The notes beneath the pieces were generated by a model. It did no database searches, had not been told where the DNA came from, and saw only the letters and a program-made list of their open reading frames with translations. The translations under genes were made by a program, and so were the position numbers. From assembly GCA_002245135.1 (NCBI GenBank), contig NGBS01000606.1, positions 1-64,000 on the forward strand: DNA of 64,000 bases, in the 5' to 3' direction. Below are positions 39,133 to 51,030 of this stretch, in pieces. Position 1 is the first letter of the stretch. Every line of letters begins with the position of its first letter. The stretch comes from Proteromonas lacertae. Lineage: Eukaryota > Sar > Bigyra > Opalinata > Proteromonadidae.

Positions 39133-40955
39133 TACTTTCTTCATCAATTGTAAAACATCTGAGGGTATTATTTGTTACATCTAATACATATTTCGTATTA
39201 TTCTTAATCATAATACAAATACCTGATAAATCTCTCGTTTTATATTGAACACAAGGTGATAAGAATTTCTTACATAATAATGCAAATGGATTAACTTTCC
39301 ATATACTAATTGTACCTTTTATTGTATATGTTATAATATGAGTATCTTTAGATTCAACAATACAAGTCCTTGTCTCATCAGCTGTGATTGATGGAATATA
39401 TAAAATATTATGAATTTTACTACGATGACCTACACGATATAACATCTTATTGGTTGCAATTGGTTCATTTCCATTCCATTTTATATCAAATGTTTTCAAG
39501 TTTCCTAAACTTCCTTGACTGATTACATTCAATTCTAATTTTGATATATCAAATGACCATTTCTTATCACTCAATAAATCATCTTTATCATCATTAATCT
39601 TACACCAAACACACATATAACAATAACTTGCCATATTGTATAACTCATTATGTTTTAAGTTCAATTCGTAATTATCTAATTGTAGTTTTACATACATTTC
39701 CATTGTGATGGGAGATCTTGGATAATCATATAGATTATTGACAATATATATCAACAACTATTATAATATATATATATATATATACTTGACTACTATAGGT
39801 TTGACATATCAAATATTGTCTACTATCTAATCTATTCACTATACTTCCAATATGATGTAAATTATGTTTTTCTCGAGAGGTATGATAATGACCTTGATAA
39901 AACCAATATTCAGATTGATTCTGCTTTCTCATGTATAATATATTCTTACTAAAATTGTCATTATTATTTTTATTATCTTTATTTGTTGTTTTGGTTAAGA
40001 TTATTTCATTCTTATTTTCAGGTAAATAAAGATTAATATATGATAATGATGCAATCTTAGATGGAGATGGAATATACTCTAATGTATAAGATAATACGAA
40101 TTTAAATGATTCATAAAAATCAGTTTCTATATATATCCTTATCTTATTATCTCTACAATAAGTTAGAAGTGAATTTGGTATTGATTTGTTCGTTATGTGA
40201 TTCTTATATAAAGGAGACCATAATACTGAATATAATGATCGAGGATGTCTTAATGTAATGGATATTGGATTGCATAATGTATTGATACATAAATTATACC
40301 ATATTCGAATAAATGAACCATACTGTGTCATTGTATAAAATAATCTACCATCTGGAGAAAATTTACTGTCTAAAATTGGATTTTTTAATTTTTGATCGAT
40401 TTGTTTTTCGTATAGTAATGACCACCAGTTACTCCATTCTAATTCATTCTCTGGTTGACTTCTTGTACCAAATAAACTGATATTATCTCCTGTGGCTAGT
40501 AAAATTGGATCTAACGGATGAAAACTTAGACTGTATATGTAACCATTTGGAGACAATGCGCATCGTGCATACCACTATATTTTAATTATATAATATTAAA
40601 TGTATACATAATATTCACTGATTGACGAAGGATCAGAAGAACGAGCATACAATATTACTGTCCCATAGGAGGCAACAGCAAATACATTCAGATAGTTTGG
40701 TGATACATACAACGAATCGTTCCAACACACAGCAGTTATACTATTCTTGTGTAATCCATCATCTATAGTTTGTCTTATATAATAACTGTCACTATCAGAT
40801 GAGCCATAATTATTACTACAATAGATTATTACTTTCTTTCCTACAGCACATAATAACCATAACTCACCATCAAATTCACTGCTATCAACAGTATTTGGGC
40901 CAGAATTAGTTGAACCACTTAAATGCTGGATTTTACTTATTTCTGAAGGCTGCAT
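33915..40955 (-). CDS. Rav1/DMXL (rabconnectin-3) homologue, V-ATPase assembly (RAVE) subunit
   Basis: About 2150 residues in a dozen or more exons with short introns. It scaffolds reassembly of V1 onto Vo to acidify vacuoles and endosomes. The N-terminal propellers include KFSPDGRLFYTM (about 40360), IRIWYNLC and LRHPRSLYSVLWSPL (about 40230), matching DMXL. The Rav1p C-terminal helical region is clear at 37400-36900: IDILWGLHSRSSDVFLDYIL, MNCALFYLLLSQK, SKNAFVLLSKRRYDTAVVFF and ANKIEDAINVCLK. The last propeller (34755-33915) has YVSGSTNGIVTLWQYSQPNA, ISGGDKGDMNIFDMRQ and YFITGSTDGDIKIWNS, and ends IKLTKFIWE. ATG 40955 is the first in frame; kinase 1 starts 131 bp away on the other strand. 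Confidence 0.9.
39079..39135 (-). repeat. AT dinucleotide repeat filling an intron of Rav1
   Basis: This 57-nt GT-AG intron is almost entirely a TA repeat between a GTATTAA donor and a TTGTAG acceptor. The exons on both sides are in frame, so the repeat has expanded without harming splice signals. Confidence 0.75.
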
Positions 40956-41085
40956 CAATTGTTACAACAGATTTTAAAAAATCCAAACTTATCGAAACTT
41001 TTCTAAAACCAATTTTAAAATCGGTTTGATTTCTTGTTTATCGAAAAGCTATATGGAAAAATAGAATTACATAAAGAAATATTGC

Positions 41086-43409
41086 ATGTCTGAAGGAGAT
41101 GAAATTAAAAAACCACTTGGAAAAGGTGGACAAGGATGTGTAAAGCTTGTAGAGCATAATGGACAACGAATGGCAAGAAAAGAAATAAATGTGAAAAAAA
41201 ATGGATTAGAACAATGTCTTAAAGAAGTAAAAATGATTGAACAACTTCGCGATAGACATGTGTTGATATTTAAGGAGTATTATCATGATAAAGAACATGA
41301 TAAGTTTTACATTTACACTGAATACTTCAGAAATCGAGATTTAAGACGTTTAATCGAGAAACAGAATCATAAAGATTTTGAAATACCTGTATTTATATTT
41401 ATAATACATATTTTGAATAGATTGTGATAAAGTATATGAAAGACTTGATAAATGTTGTTAAATACATACATAGTAAGAATATTATTCATCGAGATTTGAA
41501 ACCAGGAAATATATTAGTGAGTGATAATAATGAACTTGTAATTGGTGATTTAGGTTTAGCTGTTGAAAAAGGCATGTCACACTATGGTTTTGGAGGTACT
41601 CCCAACTATATTGCTCCAGAAATATATGAAAACGAAGAAAATCCTCCATATTCTGAAGCTAGTGATATATTTGCTTTGGGTTGTATATTCTATGAAATTT
41701 ATACTTTAAGAATGTTATACAATGGAAGAGATAATAAAGAAATTCGAGATAAAATACTCAGTAATATAGTAGTATCATTTGAAAGAAATGATTTAGATAG
41801 AAATACTTTAGTAGAGAATCTAATAATGAAAATGCTTGAAAAAGATCCAAGTAAAAGATTATGTTTGAAAAGAATTGAAGATAGAGTAAATATAATCGAA
41901 GAAGATTTAGATATTTCATCTGTACCAAATTCAACAGTATCTAGTTTCATCCCTTCTTCTATTTCTGCTTCTCATCCAGTTGCTGGTAAAATTTCTACTA
42001 CCTATAGTTCATTTGCTCCATCTCAACAATTAAATCCAATTATAGCTTTTTATTTACATAATGCTTCTGTAGCTAATATATCACTCGATGACATGTGTGC
42101 AATGAGTCAAGAACAATTCAAAAGGATATGGAAAAATGATAATATAAATTTCATGTTTCCTATTATTGATCAAACTAATCCGCCATTTACTGCCAAAGAT
42201 GCATTGCTATTAAAGAATGGTAAGAATGAGTTTGAAGATAAACTACAGAAACTAATACAAATGATCAATAGTCTACCTGATTATTATAGTAGTGGAATTG
42301 AAGATAGAATTGACTTATTTTTATCTGTTCTTGAATTACAATTCTCATTTGATGAAATTGATACTGTAAATAACTCTAAAAACAGCAAAACAACAACTTC
42401 AACTCAACTACCACCATCATCACCACCACAATCTACAATGAATTTCTATTTAGAGGATGGTGCAATTGAAAGTAAATCACTCAATAACATGTGTAGAATG
42501 AGCCAAGAAGAATTTAATCAGTTTTGGAAATATGATTATATAAATATGATGTTTCCAGTTGTTGGTCAAACTAATCCACCATTTACTCTTGAAAATGCAT
42601 TTGTGTTAATGAAAAGAAAAAACGAGTTTAAAGATAAATTGGAAAAACTATTACCTCTATTAAGACAATTACCCGAAGAAATGATTATTAGTATTTCAGA
42701 GAGAATTGATTTATTTCTAGCTTCTCTTGAATTGCCATATTCGTTTGATGGAATTGAAAGTGTAAATAACTCTTATAATATCAAATCAACTTCTTCATCA
42801 GCTCATCCTCCGCCACCATCAACATCTTCATCAACAAACTCATCATCAACAATTCCATTAACTCCCTCAATAACAAAAAGAAAAATACCAATTTATCAAA
42901 GAGGTGGTTTACATCCTTCAAGATGGATTCATGTAACTGATGTTGAAATTGATAATTGTCCTGCACAAGTTCAATCATTATGGTATGAAAGGCCTGATGA
43001 AGGAAATAATTTACTATCTGTGAATGGAGAACCACCAAATTATCATCCTTCTGGAATAGTACAAGGATCAGAAGGATTGGATTATTCATTCCTTAACAAG
43101 ATTGGATATGGAAATTGGTGGACTAAGACTAAAGAAGAAGAATATGTATATGTTCCTGTTTATCAAAGAGAAGGACATCATCCTTCTAAATGGATATATC
43201 AAACAACAGCCCCAATCAAAGCTGAGTATAAAGATAAAATTACATGTCTTTATTATGCTCGAAGTAATGAAGGAAATGAACTACTATCTGTTATTGGAGT
43301 ACCAAGTGTTTATCATTTGAATGGAAGACAAGTTGAAGGATCATCAGGAATTCCAAGAGAATATTTGAATAAGATATCTCAAGCTGGTTGGTGGAATTAT
43401 ACGAAATAA
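41086..43409 (+). CDS. Ser/Thr protein kinase 1 with two pairs of novel C-terminal repeats
   Basis: 763 residues, two exons split by a 32-nt intron (41391-41422). Kinase motifs: GKGGQGCV glycine loop, MARKEI with the ATP-site Lys, HRDLKPGNIL (about 41490), GDLGLA in place of DFG, and GGTPNYIAPEIY (about 41600). DLG variants are known in active kinases such as WNKs. After the kinase come two copies of a ~110-residue module (about 42033-42370 and 42435-42770; shared pattern FYL...SL..MC.MSQE.F...W..D.IN.MFP...QTNPPFT), a Ser/Thr/Pro linker, then two copies of another ~80-residue module (about 42890-43120 and 43145-43400; shared YQR.G.HPS+WI, EGN.LLSV.G.P..YH, and a terminal WW). I do not recognise either module. 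Cytosolic; partner unknown. Confidence 0.85.
41170..41707 (+). repeat. 538-bp near-identical tract in kinase 1 (partner 43715-44252)
   Basis: Base-by-base reading against 43715-44252 (offset 2545) finds one difference, A at 41196 versus T at 43741. The tract spans exon, intron and exon. Immediately outside, the paralogues diverge strongly on both sides. This is the signature of a recent gene conversion. Confidence 0.9.
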
Positions 43410-43629
43410 TTTCTTTAATGACTATTATTATTCTTAAATCTATTACTTGTTCTACATAAACAATATAAACAATATTGAACTAAAATAAGATAAATCGTTC
43501 AAATTAAAAAAATATGAATGTTTTTGAAGTCTATATTAATAGATACAGTCAAATTTAATAAAAATAAAATAGGTTTATCAAAAAAATTCACAAACCAGTT
43601 TCAGCACTATTTACATATAAAATATTTAC

Positions 43630-44937
43630 ATGTCTGAAGGAGATATTATTATAAAGTCACTCGGAAAAGGTGGACAAGGGTCAGTGAAGTTGGTTAAACA
43701 TAATGGACCTTCTTATGGCAAGAAAAGAAATAAATGTGAATAAAAATGGATTAGAACAATGTCTTAAAGAAGTAAAAATGATTGAACAACTTCGCGATAG
43801 ACATGTGTTGATATTTAAGGAGTATTATCATGATAAAGAACATGATAAGTTTTACATTTACACTGAATACTTCAGAAATCGAGATTTAAGACGTTTAATC
43901 GAGAAACAGAATCATAAAGATTTTGAAATACCTGTATTTATATTTATAATACATATTTTGAATAGATTGTGATAAAGTATATGAAAGACTTGATAAATGT
44001 TGTTAAATACATACATAGTAAGAATATTATTCATCGAGATTTGAAACCAGGAAATATATTAGTGAGTGATAATAATGAACTTGTAATTGGTGATTTAGGT
44101 TTAGCTGTTGAAAAAGGCATGTCACACTATGGTTTTGGAGGTACTCCCAACTATATTGCTCCAGAAATATATGAAAACGAAGAAAATCCTCCATATTCTG
44201 AAGCTAGTGATATATTTGCTTTGGGTTGTATATTCTATGAAATTTATACTTTGAAACAATTATTTAATGAAAATGAAAGTAAAGAAGTTATTAAAGATAA
44301 GATAACAAGTGACCTTGATTTAGTATTTGAAAGAAATTTTGAGAGAAATTCTTCGATTGAAAAATTAATAATAAGAATGGTTGAAAAAGATCCAAATATA
44401 AGAATAAACCTTGATAAGATAGAAGAGAGAATGGAAATAATTGAAGATGATTTAGAAGCATCATCAAGACATGACTCTACTGTATATACATCTGTATCAC
44501 GTACTATATCAGTTTCACAACATCATAATCTAACTGTTGGTTTTTATTTATTTAATGAATGTATTGAAAATATGTCACTAGCATATTTGTGTGAAATGAA
44601 TCAAAATGATTTTAACAGAGAATGGAATTATGAATATGCCTACATACTATTTCCTACTATTGGTCAAAATAATCCACCTTTTACACTTGAAGATGCGCTT
44701 TTATTAAAGAATAGAAAAAGTGAATATTTAGATAATTTGAGGATATTATTAAATTTATTAAGAAGTTCTCCTAACTATATGAGTAGTGGAATATCATATT
44801 CAATTGATTTATTCTTGGATATTATAGAATTACCAGAGTTTAAACAAAATCCACTTGATGAACAAAGAATTCAAACTGAATTTATTAACATGTTTAATAG
44901 AATGTTCACACTAATTGCTAATGTTAGTAGCCAGTAA
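43630..44937 (+). CDS. Ser/Thr protein kinase 2, tandem paralogue of kinase 1, frame break near start
   Basis: Same architecture as kinase 1 but shorter: one kinase domain and one copy of the first C-terminal module (44530-44850, SLAYLCEMNQNDFNREW and ILFPTIGQNNPPFT), ending in a helical tail. The second module type is absent. From 43715 to 44252 the DNA is the same as kinase 1 except one base, intron included. The ATG at 43630 (MSEGDIIIKSLGKGGQG) is one base out of frame with the rest, and the break lies just at the left border of that shared tract. A spliced form using GT at 43679 and AG at 43722 would restore frame but would delete the segment before the ATP-site Lys. It may therefore be damaged, or the base may be an error. 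Confidence 0.7.
43715..44252 (+). repeat. 538-bp near-identical tract in kinase 2 (partner 41170-41707)
   Basis: Second member of the converted pair. Its left edge abuts the reading-frame break of kinase 2, suggesting that the recipient gene was damaged at the conversion border. Confidence 0.9.
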
Positions 44938-44997
44938 TTATAAATAATTCAAACTCAGCTTTAAAAACAACATTATAAAAAACAAATCAAGAATTTT

Positions 44998-45243
44998 TTA
45001 TTTTTTATTTTTTTCTTTGATATTATTAAGTACTTTCAAATCTTGCTTGATAGATTCATTCAATTTTTCAATACCATCTTGTAATTGACATAAAATCTAT
45101 TTAAAAATAATAACAATAACGAAATAATACATTTTCTAAGTTTTCTTTTTGTTTATCATTCAATTGAACATTATCTTTACTAAATTTCCATCCTTGTACA
45201 TTCTTCAATGAATTTAATTCAGTTAATCTTGCATTGAAAGAAC

Positions 45244-45286
<43 letters not shown>

Positions 45287-46425
45287 TAAAAATACTTTGG
45301 TTTTGATAAATTCTCTAACAATTCTCTCAGTCTATTATTATAATTTATTTCTTCAGTATAAAGAGGATGTCTATCATTTTTAATTATTTCTAATCTAATT
45401 AACAACTGTATCAATCTTTTACTCAACTCCCATTGGTGGTTTCTACATTCATTTAATAATCCATTATTCTTAATTGCTTCTAATTTTATCTTTTCTATTG
45501 TATTCAATAGCTTCTTCACTAATTCATTTATTTTTGGTATATTTTTAGTTTGTTGTTCAGCTCTTTCTTTTAATTGTTTAAATCCATATAATGGAGTTGG
45601 TATTAAATTATTCTTGTCAGGATTATTCTGTCCAATGGCTTGTTTCCAGGTTTGTTCAGGTATTGATGTTGGAGGTGATAAAAATGATGATGATGGTTGT
45701 TGTTGTTGTTGTTGAATATTATTATTATTATTATTTATTGAATAAGTACTATAAAATACATGTTGGAATAAACATCGTGGACTTGGTTCATACATTGAAT
45801 TTATTCTTTCTATTTGTGATAATGGTGAATCATTTGGAATATTTGACATATTATTATTATTTCCAAATATTCCACCACCTAATCCAGTATTTGCTGCATT
45901 ATTACCAAATAAACTACTTCCACCACCTAATCCACCAGTTGCTGTTGTTGTTGAATTACCAAATAATCCATTTGTTGAATTATTACCGAATAATCCTCCA
46001 CCTATTGTTGTATTAGTTCCTGTATTGCCAAATAGACCTCCTGGTTTTGCAGCATTATTATTACTATTGCCAAATAGACTACTTCCAGTTGTATTGTTTG
46101 TATTACCAAAAAGACCTCCAGTTGCTGGTGCAGTTGTATTACTTGAATTGCCAAAAAGACCTCCGGTTGATGGTGTAGTTGTATTACCAAAAAGGCTAGA
46201 TCCTGTTGTTGTATTTTTGTTATTGTTTCCAAAAAGTCCACCAGCGTTATTATTTGCACCATTATTCCCAAATAAACTGTTTGTAGTGGTAGGTGCAGCA
46301 TTTTGCTGTGTATTTCCAAATAAACTATTAGTAGGTGGATTTGAACTTAATCCATTCAAGCTCAAAGGAGGTGCAGCAGATATTGGTGCTATAGAAGGTC
46401 CTAAATTTGGAGCATTAATGTTCAT
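44998..46425 (-). CDS. NUP54: Nucleoporin NUP54 homologue with FG repeats
   Basis: 446 residues, three exons. The N-terminal half (46425 to about 45850) is a natively unfolded FG region with more than a dozen SLFGN or GGLFGN units, which line the nuclear pore and bind import receptors. Then PSPRCLFQHVFYSTY (about 45770) and an Asn/Gln run lead to the conserved core: ETWKQAIGQNNPDKNNLIPTP pattern, YGFKQLKERAEQQ and a long coiled coil that binds NUP62 and NUP58 in the central channel. The C-terminus (ILCQLQDGIEKLNESIK) is also helical. An AAT-repeat intron interrupts the coiled coil at 45243-45295. The ATG at 46425 precedes the first FG motif. The assignment rests on the core motifs and is firm. 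Confidence 0.9.
45243..45295 (-). repeat. AAT trinucleotide repeat filling an intron of NUP54
   Basis: On the coding strand this 53-nt GT-AG intron is GTATTTTTAT followed by about a dozen ATT units and a TAG acceptor. It is longer than typical introns here, apparently by repeat expansion. Confidence 0.75.
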
Positions 46426-46820
46426 TCTCTCTAAAAATTGAAAAGAATGTGAGAGAGTTTCAAAAATATATTCGTTTTTAGATGTATTTTGAATGTAATA
46501 AACAAAACATGAAAATAAACATCAAACAATAACATCATAAAAATATAAAAAACTAAAATGCGCTTATAAAGAAGTATAAGTAAAGAATGAAAATCCATTT
46601 TAAACAAAAGTTCTGTCTCATTTTTCTTCAAAACAATATAGTGACTCACTTAATTCGATTATGTGATTTTTTTAGTTTATATGTTTATAATTCATTAGAT
46701 TATCTAAAAATGATAAAACATACTAAAACGAATATTTTTTCAATTTTTAAAATTCGTTATTTATGCTAGAAAGGTTTAGAGAGATATAAAGGTTATTTTT
46801 AATATATAAGTCAGCAAGAA
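46426..46820. other. Intergenic spacer, divergent promoter region
   Basis: AT-rich 395-bp gap between the starts of NUP54 (minus) and the EF-hand gene (plus). Frames here are short shadows. No RNA gene, repeat or clear motif is seen; it presumably holds both promoters. Confidence 0.5.
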
Positions 46821-48398
46821 ATGTTAAGTATAAACGAAAAAGTGTTTAGATATTTCCACTGTATGATGTTTGATCTATTTTTATGTAGTGAACCAAGTTG
46901 ATACATTTAAACTCGATAAAAATATAAGAGAAGTGTTTAAGTATGATCTGGTATTTATTATTTCTAGAAATAACTTCAAAGTCTCTCCATCAGAATTTGT
47001 TTTTCATTTCGACAAGGAAATCACTCCATGTAATTTAACGCTGGTTCAACAATTATGTATAAACAATATTTTATAAGTATGATAGCATTGATTTGTCAAA
47101 CCCACTCTATATCTTTATCAGACTGTTATTTTATAATTTTATCAATATGCATGTCTACATCATCAATAGATAATATTACATTTTATTTAAGTTCAATCGA
47201 TGAACATTGGCCGATTGATTCGGTGCAAATGTATACACTGAAGAAGAATGAAGAAAGTAAAATATACAATTCAGCCAAATCATTTGATAAAGACAATGAT
47301 GATTTGCTATCACTGGATGAATTTCAGTTATTTTTTTCTAAATATAAAGAGTTATTCCAACCACTTGACTCATTTATAAAATCAATGAAAAGTAAAATAT
47401 TAGGCGTGAAATATTGGGATCTTTTATTGGATAGATACAAGAAATATGAATTTATATATAAATATAGACAAAAGAACAATGATAGAGCACCAAAACAAAC
47501 AATATGTAAAAGGATTGATTGTTATTTAGTGACTGGATATTTTTCACTTTATGATTGTGATTATTGTGATCCACCAATAGATTCAGATAGATTTGAATTA
47601 ATGCAACTACTACAAAAACGAACAGCTAAAATTAGACCTTCCATACTCAACAATAGTGATAATATGCTACGAATGTCATTAGCATCTAGGAAAAGTTCGG
47701 GAGTAAGAAGGAAGAAGAGTACAGCCATATCATTTAATAGTTCAACAAATACGAATATGGAAAGATCAAGACTGTATAATATGGAGAAATCAAAACGACC
47801 ATCTGATGTTGGTGCAATGAAGAAACAAAGTCGAAGAATTGATGATATTAATAACACACCTCAAGCTATTATACAACAGCAAACAATATTAGAGAAAAGA
47901 TCAAAGCCAAATGTGGCAAAAAGATCAATAGATGATAAACTAAAAGCAGCTAGAGCAAAATCACCATCTACACCTCATAAGGTTAATAATAATAATAGTA
48001 ATAAATCTGATAGTAATACTAAATCATCCAATATAACATCTCCTCATTCTCCTCCTATTAATTTGAATACAAAGAAAAGTAACAATTCACCTCAATTTTT
48101 ATCACCAAACAGAAGAAGTGTTAAGGCTAGTAAAAATGGTAATATTAAAGAGGGATTACTACCAGGTGAACCTATACCTAATTCATCTGTAAATACTAGT
48201 GTTACACCATCTAAAAGTGGTAGTATAAAAATAGTAATTAATAAAGCTAATCCACCCAATTTAAATTCAGGAGTAGTACCAATACATGTGGATATAGGTG
48301 AAGTTGTACCTGATACTACTGCTTCAGCACATCATAGTCTTAGTGATGAAGATAAAACTATTAATATTGCAACCAATAATGAAGTTGTTCCGTTTTAA
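46821..48398 (+). CDS. EF-hand protein with long disordered Ser/Lys/Asn-rich tail
   Basis: 506 residues in three exons (introns 46862-46889 and about 47060-47088). The N-terminal half is folded and Cys-containing. One calcium loop, DKDNDDLLSLDEF (about 47287-47325), has the acidic spacing of an EF hand; LGVKYWDLLLDRYKKYEF follows. A Cys cluster, CKRIDCYLVTGYFSLYDCDYCDPP (spread over 47508-47575), could bind metal. From 47640 the tail is low-complexity and basic with RRKKS, SPSTPHK and SPNRRS motifs that look like kinase targets. No membrane segment. It is unrelated in sequence to the EF-hand gene at 13.8 kb. Role unknown; calcium signalling is likely. Confidence 0.65.
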
Positions 48399-48586
48399 TG
48401 TGTTATGAAACCCAAAAATTAGTATCCAGATTATAGTCTTTTGTCCATATAACTTATTTATATTGTTTAAATATGTTTTGTTGATGTGATTATTAATAAA
48501 AATGAGTATTTATAACTTTACAAAAATATAGTCGTTTCGAATAATCACTTTTTCAAAATCATTTAATTATGATTAATTAGAGATAC

Positions 48587-50382
48587 ATGGGAGAATATGT
48601 AATATCCAAATCAATTCATGTCACTGATATTAAGGATTTTGTATCGTACTAGATATTTGATTCTATAGATTGAACTAAGAGGTGAATGTGGTTCTGGTAA
48701 ATTCGCAACTGTTCAAAAAAGTAGATTAAAATCATCTGAAATTGAAGTTGCTGTAAAGATAATAAATAAAGCAAAGACTTATGAACATACAAAGAATGGA
48801 GAGCATAAGAATGATCCTTTCTATCGTGTTGAAAGAGAAATAAAAATTTTATCATCCTTATCTCATCCACATATTGTAGAATACAAAGGTTGTTATGAAG
48901 ATAATGATAATGTGTATATTCTTCAAGATTATGTTACATATGATAATTGTAAGTTTGATCTTGATGATTATTTGTTATATCATGGAAATGTATTATTTAT
49001 TTATTATAAAATAGTTATCTGAATTACACTCTCATCATTTATTCTGTCAATTACTTTCGGCAATAGAATATATCCATTATAAGAACATATGTCATTGTGA
49101 TTTAAAAACTGCAAATATACTGATCAGTAATATTGGTGTTAAACTAATAGATTTTGGATTAAGTCGATATTTTCAAAAAGATTTATTATTTCATAAAGTA
49201 TATGGAACTCCTAATTATATGAGTCCAGAAATCTATTTAAATACACCAGAGCCAGGTTATGATGGTGTAAAAGCTGATATTTGGGCATGTGGAATAATAC
49301 TATATATAATGATCACTCGAGAAAAACCATTTATAGGTGAAGATATTATGGAACTTAGAAATAATATAATAAATCATCAATATACACCAATAACAACAGT
49401 TTCTGATGAATTGAATGATTTATTGTCGAAAATGTTTATTAAAGATCCAAATGAAAGAATATCTTTATCACAAATCAAACATCATATATGGATTACTAAA
49501 AATAATACTGATTCTGAAGAAGGAAAGAGTTGTAACAATAAAACAATGACTGTTTCAACACCTACAAGTGAAAAAAAGAATAATCATATAAATAACGTTG
49601 CTGAAAATAATGAAATAAAAAATGAAAATGAAAATGATGATTTGCCATTGAATAGATCATCTTCTATCACTTTAGCTTTAGCAAAAACAACAAAACAAAA
49701 GAAAAACCATAATCATATTATCCCTCCTTTATATCCAAATAATCCTTTATTTCAATCTGAACCTGATATAAATAGTGGTAATAACAATAATAAAACAAAT
49801 TCTCCTTTTAATGGAAATGCAATAAGTATATATGAATTTATAGCTGAACAAAATAATGAAGAAGAAGATGATGATGATGAAGAAAAGGAAGAAAAAGAAA
49901 ATGAAATAGAAAATCCTAAACATAAACGTCATTATTCGTTTCAATCATTTCCAATATCATCTTTACACTCTGCAAAGACTACTCCTTCCTTTAAACCCAG
50001 AAGTATGTCAACAGCCTTGTCAATGTCAAATACATCACCTTTTTTGTCTTCTTTTTCATTACTACCTCCTGCTGCTGTTAATTATAGTAATTCTAGTAGT
50101 AATAATTCTATTATATTACCTTTACCTATAAACTCTTCAACTAATTCAAATAATAACTCATTTTCGTTATTATCATCTTTCCCATCTCCACAGAATAATA
50201 CAAATGGTAGTAATAACAATAGTACAACACCTACTGGACAGTATTCTTTGTATCCACAACAATCTCCGTTTTTACAACCAATTCCTGTTTTACCACACAC
50301 TTATTCACTGAGTTTAGATGATGACTATGGGGAAGAAGAAGAAGAGTGTGATTTAGATGCTATCTGGCAATTTAGAGGATAA
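48587..50382 (+). CDS. CAMK-like Ser/Thr kinase with non-RD (HCD) catalytic loop
   Basis: 580 residues in three exons (introns about 48641-48668 and 48989-49013). ATG 48587 gives MGEYVISKSIHVTDIKDF, then GECGSGKFATV glycine loop and VAVKII with the ATP-site Lys. The catalytic loop reads CHCDLKTANILI (about 49095): the Arg of HRD is Cys, so it is a non-RD kinase that should not need the usual activation-loop phosphorylation. DFGLS and GTPNYMSPEIY are intact. The helical lobe ends with NERISLSQIKHHIWI, typical of the CAMK/SNF1 group. The remaining 290 residues are disordered, rich in Asn, Ser and Pro with an acidic run (EEEDDDDEEKEEKE) and an acidic end. Activity is likely; substrates unknown. 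Confidence 0.85.
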
Positions 50383-50529
50383 ATGTTAGTATTTGTACAT
50401 AATTTTTTTAACAATGTTTTATTATTATTATGTTTGTAAAAACCAATAAAAAGAAAAGTTGTAAATCAAAAATATCTACATATTTACTATAAATGTGCTA
50501 ATTGCATAAAATACTTTATTCACACTAGT

Positions 50530-51030
50530 CTAACATAATACGCTCCACATATAATACATAATTTGGTAGGATTTATTAGATATCCCATGTCTATGTTTAA
50601 ATTGTAAAGCCCACGAGGGAGTAATATTAAGGGGTTTCATTGCTCTCTGCTTCTTTAAAACTTCATAAACACTGAAAGCAACATCTTTAATGTTGTTGTC
50701 ACTAAATGCCACGTGTGATCCTATAACAGAGGCTTGATTCCACAATATATTCATGATAATGTCTTCTTCATCCCTTGTAAAAACTTTCGTTGATGAGCCT
50801 CTTCTATCAATCGATGGATCTTCTAATCTGTTCTTCCAAGCACGATACTTCTTGGACAGTGTGGGCCTCTTTATTTCATAAGTTCTAGCAATAAGTGAAA
50901 TGTTACCAGTCTGTTCAATTAAGTTGAACAGTTCAATCCATCTTTCAGGTGATAGATTATACGCAACTCCCTGTCTCTTGTAGCCTATTTTTTCTGTGGA
51001 TGAACCTTTACTTTCTAACACAGTTTTCAT
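50530..51030 (-). CDS. Orphan CENP-B/Tc5-type helix-turn-helix protein, probable DNA-transposon remnant or domesticated gene
   Basis: 166 residues from ATG 51030; an in-frame TTG at 51057 or an upstream exon is possible. The first helix-turn-helix is LSPERWIELFNLIEQTGNISLIARTYEI, followed by KRPTLSKKYRAWKNR, as in the psq/CENP-B class. A second, CENP-B-like DNA-binding half ends with PSWALQFKHRHGIS, matching the WxxxFxxRHGLS motif at the end of Tc5/pogo N-termini. The DDE nuclease domain that would follow is absent; the frame stops 20 residues later. No terminal inverted repeats or target duplication were found by eye within about 1 kb. So it is either a truncated transposase or a reused DNA-binding protein. 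Confidence 0.6.
   Translation of the reverse strand: MKTVLESKGSSTEKIGYKRQGVAYNLSPERWIELFNLIEQTGNISLIARTYEIKRPTLSKKYRAWKNRLEDPSIDRRGSSTKVFTRDEEDIIMNILWNQASVIGSHVAFSDNNIKDVAFSVYEVLKKQRAMKPLNITPSWALQFKHRHGISNKSYQIMYYMWSVLC

Noticed and set aside
42033-42770. Calling the kinase C-terminal modules OGFr domains
   Set aside because: Likeness is limited to a few residues around MFP...NPPFT; not enough to name a family.
46005-46441. Long Leu/Pro/Val-rich frame on the plus strand opposite NUP54
   Set aside because: It is the antisense shadow of the FG repeats.
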